A stretch of DNA of 64,000 nucleotides from Legionella rubrilucens (GTDB lineage: Bacteria; Pseudomonadota; Gammaproteobacteria; Legionellales; Legionellaceae). The translations under genes and the position numbers were made by a program. The stretch covers positions 1 through 64,000 of the forward strand of contig NZ_LNYT01000006.1 of the NCBI RefSeq assembly GCF_001468125.1. The letters run 5' to 3'. A model generated the notes under the pieces. That model had not been told where the DNA came from. It made no database searches and saw only the letters and a list, made by a program, of their open reading frames with translations. Below are positions 1 to 9,649 of this stretch, piece by piece. Numbering within the stretch: position 1 is the stretch's first letter; every line of letters starts with the position of its first letter.

Positions 1-267
1 GGCAGCGGCGTGAGTACTGGCAACGATGGTTCAGCCACCGCAGGCACTGCGGTGAGTATCAGTGTACCTGATACGGCGTCCGATGCTACTGTTGCCACGG
101 GAGTGTTGACTACGAGTACTGATGCGGTTATTTCTCAGGTTCTCACAGGGTATGCGGCGATTGATGAAACGCAATGGCAGGTTGGCAGTTCCCTGGATAG
201 CAGCAGCAATGACGAGTTAGGTGTTCTTGGTGTACACACTCTTCATGATGAGTTATGGGCAGGATAG
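1..267 (+). CDS. C-terminal part of an unknown protein (5' end outside window)
   Basis: The reading frame is open from the first base of the window to a stop at 265-267, so this is probably the end of a gene that starts upstream. A GTG at position 10 is the first possible internal start, but nothing shows it is used. The visible 88 residues are rich in Ser, Thr, Ala and Asp, with no Cys, no transmembrane segment and no motif that I recognise. The composition suits an exported or surface protein, but that is a guess. A non-coding stretch of about 90 bases separates it from the convergent gene ending at 359. Confidence 0.5.
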   Translation, partial: GSGVSTGNDGSATAGTAVSISVPDTASDATVATGVLTTSTDAVISQVLTGYAAIDETQWQVGSSLDSSSNDELGVLGVHTLHDELWAG

Positions 268-358
268 ATTAGCGAACCAATCACTGGAGGTGTGGGTGCC
301 TGAATAAAAGAGGTTCAGACACCCGAGAGTAATAAATAATTCGACAACAACTCAGGAA

Positions 359-889
359 TTATTGCTTGGAATAGACACAAGAAATGACTTCCTTGCCTTC
401 CGGAGATTGCGAAGTGATGGTCATGGACAATTGATTGTCTTTGATCGCCAGGGTGCCTTCTTCATAGCCCATCATATTGAAATCAAGCGCGGGTGAGCGC
501 AAAACATACACGACTTTCAACAACAGAGCTGAATAATTCTGTTCCCATTCCAATACGGTGTGCATAAAAACAGTAGCTGCCTGTTCGGAAAGAGCATGAG
601 TCTCTAATGTTTCGGTTGAGAAGTGCAAGCCATCGATGGTCAGGCCAAAATCATCATTGGCGATAACCAGTGTATCCCTGTCATCATCGTTGTCACACTG
701 ACCCACCCAGGTTCCAGCAAAGTCAGCGAGGTGTTTATCGCCTTCATTGTTTCTGACCTGTTGAGTTGACTTTAATGATTTTTGAACCGGTGCTGGAATA
801 AATTTTTGGAAAAAGTTTGCAGAAAATAAAGGATTACAAATGACCAAACCGCCTGCAAACAGCATTGCAGTAAAAGACTTCTTGCCCAT
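359..889 (-). CDS. small exported protein of unknown function
   Basis: A 176-residue product that begins MGKKSFTAML and continues with a hydrophobic stretch ending near SANF, which looks like a Sec signal peptide. I chose the ATG at 889 because a GGGAG ribosome site lies just upstream. The longer frame reaching 946 would start inside the promoter at 919-946. The mature part contains paired Cys residues (in GQCDND and ISCVYS) that could form a periplasmic disulphide, and an acidic DNDDDRD segment. I recognise no family. It stands alone, convergent with the gene at the left edge and divergent from the LuxR gene. Confidence 0.7.
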   Translation of the reverse strand: MGKKSFTAMLFAGGLVICNPLFSANFFQKFIPAPVQKSLKSTQQVRNNEGDKHLADFAGTWVGQCDNDDDRDTLVIANDDFGLTIDGLHFSTETLETHALSEQAATVFMHTVLEWEQNYSALLLKVVYVLRSPALDFNMMGYEEGTLAIKDNQLSMTITSQSPEGKEVISCVYSKQ

Positions 890-918
890 AATGACTCCCG
901 AGGTTATTTTGCCAGGAC

Positions 919-946
919 ATTCTAGCAAAACGCATTCACTTGTCAA
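919..946 (-). promoter_or_regulatory. sigma-70 type promoter of the exported-protein gene
   Basis: On the minus strand there is a perfect TTGACA (946-941), a 16-base spacer, and TAGAAT (924-919). Transcription would begin near 912, which leaves a leader of roughly 23 bases before the ATG at 889 and rules out the longer upstream start. Confidence 0.65.
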
Positions 947-1098
947 TTATATTTAATATTTCAATAAGTTATAGAGGAATGAATCAGGCTGGCTGGCATA
1001 GAATGCTGTTTTCAGGCGGTTGATTTTAACCCTGGCTTGGTGATTTTTTGCAAACGATTTAAACTAATCATACGGTGTTATGAACGGTAACAGTGGTT

Positions 1099-1839
1099 AT
1101 GGATGAGTCGATGGAACATTTCGAGCAGGCCTTAATCAATGCAGACGATGTCTTGGGATGCGATGAAGCCTTAAGGCATTTTTTGGCTAAAAAGGGGATC
1201 ACCACGTTTTCATTTACTTATTACGCATACAATCCTGTTGCAGTCAATCAGTTAAAATACGACACTTGCTCCGCCAACTTTAAATCCTGGCATGATCACT
1301 ACCTCGCAGAAAGTTACAACAACATTGACAATACCTTGCGCTATACCTATAACAATCAGTTGCCGGTGTATTGGAACTTAAAGCAGCAATTGCGGCAGGC
1401 TACTTCGGACTCCGAACGGCAAATGCGTCTTGATTCCATTGCGTTTGGCGCAGAATGCGGCTTGTCCATCCCCATCCACGGCGCCCATAATAATTTTGCC
1501 ATTTTGTTACTGGTTCAAATGCAGGGCCAGCACTGCGGCCTTGAGCAACCAACTCGCCAATATGAATTCATGGTGGCCGCTCAACTTTATTACCATTACC
1601 TGCAAACGCATTTATTTGAGCAGGTCAGCGAGCAACAAAGCTTTAAACTCACTCAACGCGAAATTCAGTGCCTGCTGTTGATCGCCCGTCAATACTCTGT
1701 AAGGGAAATGGCACAAGCCCTGGAATTAACTGAAAGAACAGTCAATTTTCATATCCAGAAACTGAATAAAAAGCTTGGCGTTAAAAACAAATACCAGGCC
1801 CTGACCAAAGCCATGACCCTGCAGTTGTTGCCCCTTTAA
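1099..1839 (+). CDS. LuxR-family transcriptional regulator
   Basis: A 246-residue regulator. Residues from about 15 to 165 resemble the autoinducer-binding domain of LuxR/SdiA-type proteins (aromatic positions in FKSWHDHYLAESY). Residues from about 180 to 240 form a clear GerE/LuxR helix-turn-helix with LTQREIQCLLL, SVREMAQAL and TERTVNFHIQKLNKKLGV. Legionella species carry several such orphan regulators (the LpnR group) and make no classical acyl-homoserine lactone, so the ligand is unknown. I took the ATG at 1099; a GTG at 1093 and an ATG at 1111 are alternatives. The secreted chitinase gene follows in the same direction after 78 bases, so it is a plausible target, but this is inference. 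Confidence 0.85.
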   Translation: MDESMEHFEQALINADDVLGCDEALRHFLAKKGITTFSFTYYAYNPVAVNQLKYDTCSANFKSWHDHYLAESYNNIDNTLRYTYNNQLPVYWNLKQQLRQATSDSERQMRLDSIAFGAECGLSIPIHGAHNNFAILLLVQMQGQHCGLEQPTRQYEFMVAAQLYYHYLQTHLFEQVSEQQSFKLTQREIQCLLLIARQYSVREMAQALELTERTVNFHIQKLNKKLGVKNKYQALTKAMTLQLLPL

Positions 1840-1917
1840 TACCCCTGTTAGAAATGACAGTGCTCAAAATGGTTTCTCTAGGTATAAAATTTATGCAGTT
1901 ATAACCAAGGGGCTATT

Positions 1918-3426
1918 ATGAATCCATTTAAAAAGTTATTAGTGACTGCGATCACTGTGCTTCCTGTCTATGCGCATGCTGATTTAACCCTGTATACCAC
2001 GAGTTGGTCCATGTATGGGCAGAACCCTTATGAATACGATGGCGCCTACAAAAATAACCAGCCCTACGGGCAACTGAAATACGTCAGTAACCCGGATATG
2101 GTGGCTCAATTTAACAAAGCCGATGTTGTTGTCTGGAGTTTTATGCAGGTATGGAATTCCAATGATCCAGAGCAGGCCAAATACGCTATTCCAAAACGCT
2201 GGGATGGCTTGATGCACTTTGATGATTTGTGGGCTGAATTGCCGCTCGAAGGCTCCTGGATAAGCAATTTACCTCCAGAAACCAAAGCGTTCCTCACGTT
2301 CTGTAAAGGGAATGAGGGAGCCTGTTCTGCCGTTCAGACCAATGGCAATACGGGTGCAAAAGAGCTGTTTAATTACACCGATCAAAAAGGGGTAGGGCAA
2401 CTCAACAGTTTTGGTGCGTTTATTAATTCCGATAAATTCACTGCCAAACGCATCATTGCCATCGGCGGCGCCAATACTTTGGAAAACAAGGCAGTCAGTA
2501 CCGCGACCTACGACGCTATTTTTGCCAATCAGGATAAATTTTTAACTCAATTAAAATCCTGGATGACGAATTTTAAAAACTTAAAAGGGGTCGACTACGA
2601 TTTTGAGCCGCCTATTGACTTACAGACAGGTGGTCAGCTTCCACCGGATTCACGCACATTAAGCGATTACAAAAAACTGTTTAACCTCATTAAAGCCAGC
2701 CGCAGTAAATTAGGCAATGACGCGTATATCTCAGTCACTATCACCGTCAATAAAGACTATTTAACCGCCATCGATCAATCGGTGGAAGGCGGATGGTTTA
2801 AAACGATAGCGCCTTATGTCAACAGCGTGAATTTAATGACTTATGATTTGCATGGTCCGTGGGGACATGACAGCGACCCCTACACCTCCTTGCACGCTTA
2901 TCTGATACAGCCGCAAAGCCAGCACAAGAATGAGTTTGCCATCAATTATGGGACGGATGAAATCACTCGCCAGGTTTTGTCGTATGGCATGCCGAAAGAC
3001 AAGTTGCAGGTCGGTATCGCGGCCTACGGGCGAGGCTATGCCGGGGTTGAAGCGGGCGAGAATGCCAGTCAGCCAGGATTTGAGCAACCGTGGACAGGGG
3101 CAAGTCATTTTCCCACAGCCTATACCAATCAGGATGGCATGGTGCCGTATAACAGCATTGATAAGCTCATTAAGGATTTAGGTTATCAAACGTATTCAGT
3201 CAATGCAGAAGACGATGACGGCAATCCGGTAGTGGCTGGCGCCTACCTTTACAGTGACAAGGCAAAACAGTTTGTCGGGTATCAGTCGCCTCAAACCGTC
3301 AAGGCCTTGTGTGCGTTCATCAAGAAAACGCAACTGAAAGGAGCCATCATGTGGAGTGCGGACACGGATTTATCCGTCTTTAACCCCAACAGTCTCGTGG
3401 CTGTTTACAAACAGAATTGCCAATAA
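1918..3426 (+). CDS. secreted GH18 chitinase
   Basis: A 502-residue protein with a signal peptide (MNPFKKLLVTAITVLPVYAHA). The GH18 catalytic signature is GVDYDFE, residues 224-230, with Glu230 as the expected acid/base in substrate-assisted hydrolysis of chitin-type beta-1,4-GlcNAc bonds. The first Asp of the usual DGxDxDxE motif is Lys here, while the two Asp that matter most are kept. NLMTYDLHGPWG further on is the typical GH18 substrate-cleft strand. No separate chitin-binding module is evident. A strong AAGGGG ribosome site precedes the ATG. A hairpin follows the stop, so transcription probably ends there. It is likely a type II secretion substrate by analogy with ChiA of L. pneumophila, although it is shorter. 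Confidence 0.88.
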   Translation: MNPFKKLLVTAITVLPVYAHADLTLYTTSWSMYGQNPYEYDGAYKNNQPYGQLKYVSNPDMVAQFNKADVVVWSFMQVWNSNDPEQAKYAIPKRWDGLMHFDDLWAELPLEGSWISNLPPETKAFLTFCKGNEGACSAVQTNGNTGAKELFNYTDQKGVGQLNSFGAFINSDKFTAKRIIAIGGANTLENKAVSTATYDAIFANQDKFLTQLKSWMTNFKNLKGVDYDFEPPIDLQTGGQLPPDSRTLSDYKKLFNLIKASRSKLGNDAYISVTITVNKDYLTAIDQSVEGGWFKTIAPYVNSVNLMTYDLHGPWGHDSDPYTSLHAYLIQPQSQHKNEFAINYGTDEITRQVLSYGMPKDKLQVGIAAYGRGYAGVEAGENASQPGFEQPWTGASHFPTAYTNQDGMVPYNSIDKLIKDLGYQTYSVNAEDDDGNPVVAGAYLYSDKAKQFVGYQSPQTVKALCAFIKKTQLKGAIMWSADTDLSVFNPNSLVAVYKQNCQ

Positions 3427-3430
3427 GACT

Positions 3431-3462
3431 ATCCCGCGCTCTCTCTCAAAGGAGCGCGGGAT
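3431..3462 (+). terminator. hairpin terminator after the chitinase gene
   Basis: An 11-bp perfect GC-rich stem (ATCCCGCGCTC at 3431-3441 paired with 3452-3462) has a 10-base loop and is followed by CCCCTATTTT. It lies four bases after the chitinase stop and directly before the convergent stop of the kinase gene, so it may serve both, but the T-rich side suits the plus strand. Confidence 0.75.
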
Positions 3463-3465
3463 CCC

Positions 3466-6400
3466 CTATTTTGAGATGATTTGATTAGCTGTCCTGGGAG
3501 TCTTCTCTTCCAGAAGTTGAATGACCGCCCCTATAGCTACCGGCTTCGAGAAATAATAACCCTGAACCTTATCGCATTGATGTTGATTTAGAAACTGAAT
3601 TTGATGTTCGGCTTCGACACATTCGGCCACGACAGACAGGCCAATGGCATGAGACAGATTAATGATGGAACTGACGATGTCGGAGTCCACTTTGTCTCCT
3701 GGGACATTCTTAATCAGAGTCGGGTCGAGTTTTAGAGTATCCAGAGGCAGTTGCCGCAGGTAATTCAATGATGAAAAACCTACCCCAAAATCATCCAGTG
3801 TGATTGAGACTCCCATTTCTTTAAGCTGCAGGATAATTCGCTCACTGTTTTCCATGCTGCGGATTAATGAATTTTCGGTGATTTCAAACTCAAGCTGTTT
3901 GGCGGCCACTTGCGTTTTTTGGATTATGCTTTGTACAGTTTGAATAAAATCATATTCTTCCAGCTGTTGGGATGAAAAATTCACGGCCAGTTTGATGGGA
4001 TGGTTGTATTTTTTGATGCTGTTTAAGAACTGTTTGTATTCCGTGCAGGCGAGCTCAAATGCTCGCTCTCCCACGGGTTTGATAAGCCCGGTTTCTTCGG
4101 CGACAGGCAGGAATTGATTGGGGTAGAGTATGCCGCCGTCATGGGACGGCAGGCGCAATAATGCTTCGATGCTGACCATGCGTCCGGTGCGTAAATCGTA
4201 TTGCGGTTGGTAGTGCAGAATCAATTTGTCCTGTTCCAGTGCTTCGCGTAATAGATTTTCAATGTCCAGCTTATCCTGCAGGCGATGCACCATGTCATAA
4301 TTAAAAAACTGGTAGTTGTTGCGCCCCGCTTTTTTGGCACAATACATGGCAATGTCAGCATGTTTGATTAAAGCCTGTTCATCGGTGCCGTCATCCGGCC
4401 ACATACTGATGCCAATACTCCCGGTGACAAACAATTTGTGCTCTTCAATCATTACGGGCTCATTGAGTTTTCTTAAAATCCGTTTGGCGACTTTGGTAGC
4501 CCCCACGCTGTCAGTGACCCGTTTTAGCATGATAATGAATTCATCCCCACCCAATCGGGTGGCAATATCACCGGCCTGAATGACATTACTGATGCGTTTG
4601 GCAATAATTTGCAAAAGCATATCGCCAATTTTATGCCCCAATGCATCATTAATTAATTTGAAGCGATCCAAATCGAGGAATAACACGGCCAGCTTGGCTT
4701 GTCCGGCGGTATTGCTGAGCCAGTCCTTCATGCTGAACAATAATTGCTGGCGATTGGCGAGGCCGGTCAATGGATCATAGTAGGCGATTTGCTCAAGCTC
4801 GATGTTTTTTTGCTCCAGTTTGTTTCTGGCCATGCGAAGGTTAATCAGGTTATTAATCCGGGCCTTGAGTTCCTCGGCGGCAAAGGGTTTGGTAATGTAA
4901 TCCTGAACGCCGCTGCGCAGTAATTTCAATCGAAATTCTTCATCGTTTTTAGCTGTGAGCAAAATCACAGGGGTATCGGCCAGCTCTACCTTCTGGCGTA
5001 GATTTTCAATTAATTCTTCACCGCTCATCCGAGGCATCATGGCATCGGATAAAATTAAATCCGGCTTGTGGGCTACGGCTTTATTAAAACCTTCCAGCCC
5101 ATCCGTGGCGGAGATCACATAAAAATCAGTGGATAATACCTCCGCAATGAAACGATTCATGTCAATATTGTCTTCAACGACAAGCACGGTCGGTTTTTCA
5201 CTCATGTTGATTTGGACTTCGACTTGCTCTGTAGACTTAGCCACCGGTTTCAATGACAACACGGTGGATTTACTCATCTCATCCAAAGCCGGATCGTAGC
5301 TGTCTAATGACGCTCGGCCCACCGACATGCCCTTGGGTGCGACTAAGGGCAGTTCCACAATAAATTCAGCTCCGCCCGCTTTGGATTCTTTAACAAAAAC
5401 CTTTCCTTTCTGCAGTTCAACAAAGTCTTTGACAATGGCGAGGCCAAGGCCGGTACCGCCATGTTTGCGCGTCTCGCCGCCTTCGACCTGACTGAAGCGT
5501 TCAAAAATAACATCATACAATTCTTTGGGAATGCCCGGGCCGTTATCACATACACTGATGATGGCTTTGTGATCATCCTGGGATACCTTGCAAACGATCA
5601 AACCATGTGCTGGTACAAATTTAAACGCATTGGATAAAAGATTAAGGAGGATATGCTGCACTTTTTCCGCATCAATTTCAGCAATCAGAATAGGCGGGCT
5701 TTGGACATTAAAATGAATGCCTTTGTCTTCTGCCAGGCTGTTAAAATTCTCGGCAATGACGCGAACTAATTTCGCCAGATTGATTTCCTGATAATTAAGC
5801 ACCATTTTCCCAGCATCAAGTTTGGCTATATTGAGCAAATCATTCACGTGTTTTAACAGGATATGGGCATTGTTGCTGATGATTTCCACGGGTTTATGCA
5901 TGGATAAGGGCAGGGATGGATCCCGTTTCATTTTCTCCAGGGGTCCCAGGATCAGCGACAGCGGGGTTCGCAGTTCATGACTCATGTTAGCGAAAAATTG
6001 CGTTTTTAAATGGTTTAATTCTTTAAGCTGCCTGTACAACACCTCCTGTTGGTTTTTCTTTTGTTCAAGCTCTTTGATCGCAGCCCGTAATTGCTTGTTG
6101 GCTTCCTGAATTTCCTGGGCTCTTAAAAAAATTTCCATCTGCATGCGTTCTGTACGGCTACGCAGTTCCTCGGTCAGTTTATTTTGCTCGGTTCCTGCCT
6201 GTTGCAGGTGGACAAATTCAGTGACATCCTTGACGCGATGGATGATGTAGAGCAACTCATTGTCTTGATTGAGTACCGGCACATTCATGGGACTCCAGTA
6301 ACGCTCTTCAAAAGCCTCATCCGACTCAGGTATACGGATATCGTATTTTTGTACCGCCATAGTGTCTGGGGTTTTGTTTTGCAAAACCCGCTGCAACGAA

Positions 6401-6624
6401 GCACGAAGGTTATTGACGCCGGTGGGGCTGGGCTCATTGGGATTATCCGGGAATACATCAAAAATATAACGACCAAGGATTTGCTCCCTGGTTACCAGCG
6501 TGGCTTTTAGATAGGCATCGCTTGCAGCGATAATATTGAGCGCACTGTTCAGAACCAGGTACAAGTCAGGAGTGGATTCAAACAAGACTTTAAAATCCAG
6601 AGGTTCTTTCAAATAATTTGACAT
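3466..6624 (-). CDS. PAS / hybrid histidine kinase / receiver / GGDEF-EAL protein
   Basis: A 1052-residue sensor that joins a phosphorelay to cyclic-di-GMP turnover. From the N terminus: a PAS domain (about 8-140), a coiled coil (about 145-205), HisKA with the H-box NMSHELRTPLS (His216), an HATPase domain with DNGPGIP and GGTGLGLAI, a receiver domain with phospho-acceptor Asp527 in SDAMMP, a GGDEF domain with intact GGDEF (692-696), and an EAL domain with intact EAL (820-822) and the loop DDFGVGFSSL. There is no membrane segment, so it is cytoplasmic. Both cyclase and phosphodiesterase signatures look intact, so the net activity cannot be predicted. A GGAGGAG ribosome site supports the start. 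It is monocistronic, with an AT-rich upstream region (6625-6869) that contains a 14-base palindrome around 6700 and no gene. Confidence 0.92.
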   Translation of the reverse strand: MSNYLKEPLDFKVLFESTPDLYLVLNSALNIIAASDAYLKATLVTREQILGRYIFDVFPDNPNEPSPTGVNNLRASLQRVLQNKTPDTMAVQKYDIRIPESDEAFEERYWSPMNVPVLNQDNELLYIIHRVKDVTEFVHLQQAGTEQNKLTEELRSRTERMQMEIFLRAQEIQEANKQLRAAIKELEQKKNQQEVLYRQLKELNHLKTQFFANMSHELRTPLSLILGPLEKMKRDPSLPLSMHKPVEIISNNAHILLKHVNDLLNIAKLDAGKMVLNYQEINLAKLVRVIAENFNSLAEDKGIHFNVQSPPILIAEIDAEKVQHILLNLLSNAFKFVPAHGLIVCKVSQDDHKAIISVCDNGPGIPKELYDVIFERFSQVEGGETRKHGGTGLGLAIVKDFVELQKGKVFVKESKAGGAEFIVELPLVAPKGMSVGRASLDSYDPALDEMSKSTVLSLKPVAKSTEQVEVQINMSEKPTVLVVEDNIDMNRFIAEVLSTDFYVISATDGLEGFNKAVAHKPDLILSDAMMPRMSGEELIENLRQKVELADTPVILLTAKNDEEFRLKLLRSGVQDYITKPFAAEELKARINNLINLRMARNKLEQKNIELEQIAYYDPLTGLANRQQLLFSMKDWLSNTAGQAKLAVLFLDLDRFKLINDALGHKIGDMLLQIIAKRISNVIQAGDIATRLGGDEFIIMLKRVTDSVGATKVAKRILRKLNEPVMIEEHKLFVTGSIGISMWPDDGTDEQALIKHADIAMYCAKKAGRNNYQFFNYDMVHRLQDKLDIENLLREALEQDKLILHYQPQYDLRTGRMVSIEALLRLPSHDGGILYPNQFLPVAEETGLIKPVGERAFELACTEYKQFLNSIKKYNHPIKLAVNFSSQQLEEYDFIQTVQSIIQKTQVAAKQLEFEITENSLIRSMENSERIILQLKEMGVSITLDDFGVGFSSLNYLRQLPLDTLKLDPTLIKNVPGDKVDSDIVSSIINLSHAIGLSVVAECVEAEHQIQFLNQHQCDKVQGYYFSKPVAIGAVIQLLEEKTPRTANQIISK

Positions 6625-6869
6625 CGTTCAACTCCTCCGTGAGTTTATGCAACGCCAATGTACGCATAGGCTTTTGAATCTGACTTAAGCAGAATTATCT
6701 CTATTATATAATAGCCTTTTTTTAGTAAAATAGGGGGTAATATGCCCAAAAAATGACGATTAGTGAGGTTTTTATGCTTTACACGCCAAAAAAATGGTTA
6801 TCTTTTGGTAATGTTTGCGTTAAAAGGTAAAAAAACCCGTAAATAGGCAAAAAAATAAGAAAAGGGGCA

Positions 6870-8021
6870 TTAAATCGACAATTCTTCTTTGATCAACTCG
6901 TCAATGGATAAGTCTGCCTGCTCGCTGGATAATTCACGCCTTAAAACCTGAAGACGGTGCACCATCGCCCTGGCCATGTCCTGATCATGCAATAATTCAT
7001 TAATGAGACGTGCAAGCTGGGTTGGATTGCAATCATATTGTAATAATTCGGGCACGATCATTTGATTTTTTAACAGGTTACACAGGCCTAAGTATTTCAC
7101 CTTTATCAATTTGGTGGCTGCGATGTAGGTTAGCAGAGAGGCTTTATAGATGATGCACATGGGTTTCGCCAACAAAGCGCATTCCAGGGACGCGGTACCG
7201 GACGCAACAACCACACAATCACTGCAGGCTGCTGCATCGATCGCCTGCCCCTCAAGAAAGGAGACAGGCACCTGGCTATGGGAAAAATACGAACGAACCA
7301 GGGATGCATCGATGGTTGCCGCAATCGGAATGACAAAATGAACATCATTAAACTGCCTGCCAAGCTGCTCAGCGGTCTTTAAAAGCACAGGCATGTGCCG
7401 GTCAATTTCATTGCGGCGACTGCCTGGAAGCAGCGCAATCAGGCGCTTATCAAGTGGTAAATTCAGGGACATTCTGACCGATGCCAGGTTGTCATAGACG
7501 GGTATTTTATTGACCAGTGGATGGCCAACAAACGAGACGGCTACATCCTCCTGTTGATAAAGTTTTTTTTCAAAGGGCAAGATGACCGCCATGCGATCAA
7601 CGCATTCCCGGATAGTGTGGATGCGATTGGCCTTCCAGGCCCAGATTTGCGGACTGATGTAATAAACAATGCGCAAGCCCAGAACCCGTTTGGCAAAGCG
7701 GGCCAGGCGCAAATTAAATCCAGGGTAATCAATGAGAATAAGCAAATCCGGCTGAACCGTTTGGAGGTGGGTTTTGATTAATTTCCAGGCTTTTTTGATA
7801 ACCATGAAATGGCGGACCACCTCCGTAATGCCGGTGACTCCGAAACTGGCTAAATCGCTAATCACATTCACCCCGGCCTGCTGCATGTGGCGGCCGCCTA
7901 TGCCGCTCAATTCAAGGGTGGGATCCCAGGCAAGGAGTTTGGACACAAGCTTCGCGGCATGGGCATCCCCTGACTCTTCACCAGCAACAATGACAACCTT
8001 TTTAGGCTGTGGACTATTCAT
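6870..8021 (-). CDS. lpxB: lipid-A-disaccharide synthase LpxB
   Basis: 383 residues, the usual size. LpxB joins UDP-2,3-diacylglucosamine (or its diamino analogue) and lipid X to make the lipid A disaccharide at the inner membrane. The N terminus VVIVAGEESGDAHAA is the GT19 nucleotide-sugar fold signature, followed by LLILIDYPGFNLRLARFAKR and YYISPQIWAWK, both typical of LpxB. LLPGSRRNEI and the ASGTASLE segment are also diagnostic. It lies one base downstream of a Gfo/Idh/MocA dehydrogenase that probably supplies the modified sugar precursor, so the two form an operon. Confidence 0.96.
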   Translation of the reverse strand: MNSPQPKKVVIVAGEESGDAHAAKLVSKLLAWDPTLELSGIGGRHMQQAGVNVISDLASFGVTGITEVVRHFMVIKKAWKLIKTHLQTVQPDLLILIDYPGFNLRLARFAKRVLGLRIVYYISPQIWAWKANRIHTIRECVDRMAVILPFEKKLYQQEDVAVSFVGHPLVNKIPVYDNLASVRMSLNLPLDKRLIALLPGSRRNEIDRHMPVLLKTAEQLGRQFNDVHFVIPIAATIDASLVRSYFSHSQVPVSFLEGQAIDAAACSDCVVVASGTASLECALLAKPMCIIYKASLLTYIAATKLIKVKYLGLCNLLKNQMIVPELLQYDCNPTQLARLINELLHDQDMARAMVHRLQVLRRELSSEQADLSIDELIKEELSI

Positions 8022-8022
8022 C

Positions 8023-8970
8023 TCAGGTCGCTAGGCGGGAAAGAATTAATGAGGTAATCTGAGTGGCCGTAGCCAGTGCGTTGCGGCCGTCAAGCCCCGT
8101 TACCAGCGGTGTACTGTTTTCTTTAATGGCACTGACAAAGGATTTGATCTCTTCCAGCAGGGCATCGCTTTTTTCAAAGGTGAATTCCTCACAAACCACA
8201 TTCGGAATACCGGGAAACATTTCGTCCTGACCTTTACGAAACAAAGCAAACTGTTTGGCATGGTAATCAATCGAGATGTAGCATTCAGGCTGAAAAATAC
8301 GCGTTTTACGTTCGGTTTTAAAACTGATTCGGCTTGCTGTGACATTAGCGACACAGTGATTGGCGAAAGTGATTCTGGCATTGGCAATATCAATGGCCGA
8401 TGAAAGCACGGGTGCACCATGGGCATCAATGTGAACAATCGAGCTTTTAACAATGGATTGAATCAAATCGATATCATGGATCATCAGATCCAGGATGACA
8501 TTCACATCGGCGCCTCGCGGAGTAAACGGGGCCAGACGTTGCGATTCAATGAACAGTGGTTTAACCATGTATTTTTGCAGAGCAATGTGCGCGGAGTTAA
8601 AGCGCTCCAGATGGCCGACCTGCAGCTTCACCTGATGCTGTTCAGCCAGGGCGATGAGTTCATCGGCCTGTTCAATGGTTTCGGTGATGGGTTTTTCAAT
8701 GAGGACATGAATGCCGCGGCTTAGGCATTGCTTGGCAATCTCATAATGATGCGTGGTGGTGGCCGCGATACTGACAGCATCCACCTGACCCAACAGCTCG
8801 GTGAAATCGTAGTAAGCAGGTACACCTAACTCCTGGGCAACGGCATCGGAAGCGGTTTGATTCACATCACAGACAGCCACCAGTTCCACATCGGGCAGCA
8901 TCTTGTATTTTTGAGCATGGAATCGACCCAGGTAGCCAACCCCAATCACGGCACATCGTAAAACACTCAT
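8023..8970 (-). CDS. gnnA: UDP-GlcNAc 3-dehydrogenase-like oxidoreductase (GnnA-like)
   Basis: 315 residues of the Gfo/Idh/MocA family. GVGYLGRFHAQKY near the N terminus is the NAD-binding glycine motif, IEKPIT is the family's EKP signature, and VGHLERFN follows. The family has many substrates. The assignment to GnnA rests on its place next to lpxB and on the known chemistry of Legionella lipid A, whose backbone is 2,3-diamino-2,3-dideoxyglucose. GnnA oxidises UDP-GlcNAc at C3 and the aminotransferase GnnB then adds nitrogen. No GnnB gene is in this window. The function is therefore inference, while the fold is certain. Confidence 0.8.
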   Translation of the reverse strand: MSVLRCAVIGVGYLGRFHAQKYKMLPDVELVAVCDVNQTASDAVAQELGVPAYYDFTELLGQVDAVSIAATTTHHYEIAKQCLSRGIHVLIEKPITETIEQADELIALAEQHQVKLQVGHLERFNSAHIALQKYMVKPLFIESQRLAPFTPRGADVNVILDLMIHDIDLIQSIVKSSIVHIDAHGAPVLSSAIDIANARITFANHCVANVTASRISFKTERKTRIFQPECYISIDYHAKQFALFRKGQDEMFPGIPNVVCEEFTFEKSDALLEEIKSFVSAIKENSTPLVTGLDGRNALATATQITSLILSRLAT

Positions 8971-9073
8971 GGTCTATAGCGTAGAAAAATTTGTGCGCAT
9001 GATCGCATTTCCTGGGTGATAAATCAATTTTAAATGGGTATTATTGCCAGTCTTTCTACCCAGGGATACGTAA

Positions 9074-9649
9074 ATGGAAAATTATAGTGCGGGTGTCGAT
9101 GAAGTGGGACGAGGACCCCTGGCTGGTCCGGTTGTAACCGCTGCGGTGATTTTGAAACGGCCGCTGGATGGATTGACTGATTCAAAAAAATTGACGCCTA
9201 AAAAAAGAAAAACATTGGCAGAACAAATCAAAGAAGAAGCGGTTTGTTTTGCCTACGGGAGAGCCGAAGTCAGTGAAATTGACGAACTCAATATCCATTG
9301 GGCAACGTTGCTGGCCATGAAACGGGCAGTGGAGGCATTGACGATTAAGCCAGCCAAAGTATTGGTGGATGGTCTGCACAAACCCAAAATTGACATTCCC
9401 TGTGAGGCCATTGTCCAGGGGGATTTATTGATTGCAGAAATCAGCGCAGCATCGATTCTTGCAAAAGTCTCGCGTGATGAGGAAATGGAACAGCTGGACA
9501 GCGTCTACCCGGGGTATGGCTTTGCTGTTCACAAAGGGTACTCTACGGACATGCATCGCCGTTTATTGCTTGAATTGGGACCCTCGCCCATTCACCGCAA
9601 ATCCTTCGCGCCTGTGACGGAATTATTGGTTGAACAGGCGCTAAGATAA
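9074..9649 (+). CDS. rnhB: ribonuclease HII
   Basis: 191 residues, the normal length. RNase HII removes RNA from RNA-DNA hybrids and excises single ribonucleotides. The sequence starts with [17 protein letters not shown], which carries the first acidic metal ligands (Asp-Glu), then LTDSKKL, and [15 protein letters not shown] with another acidic ligand. [12 protein letters not shown] and [10 protein letters not shown] complete the signature. It is divergent from the gnnA-lpxB pair, and its last nine bases overlap the end of rodA on the other strand. Confidence 0.96.
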   Translation: MENYSAGVDEVGRGPLAGPVVTAAVILKRPLDGLTDSKKLTPKKRKTLAEQIKEEAVCFAYGRAEVSEIDELNIHWATLLAMKRAVEALTIKPAKVLVDGLHKPKIDIPCEAIVQGDLLIAEISAASILAKVSRDEEMEQLDSVYPGYGFAVHKGYSTDMHRRLLLELGPSPIHRKSFAPVTELLVEQALR

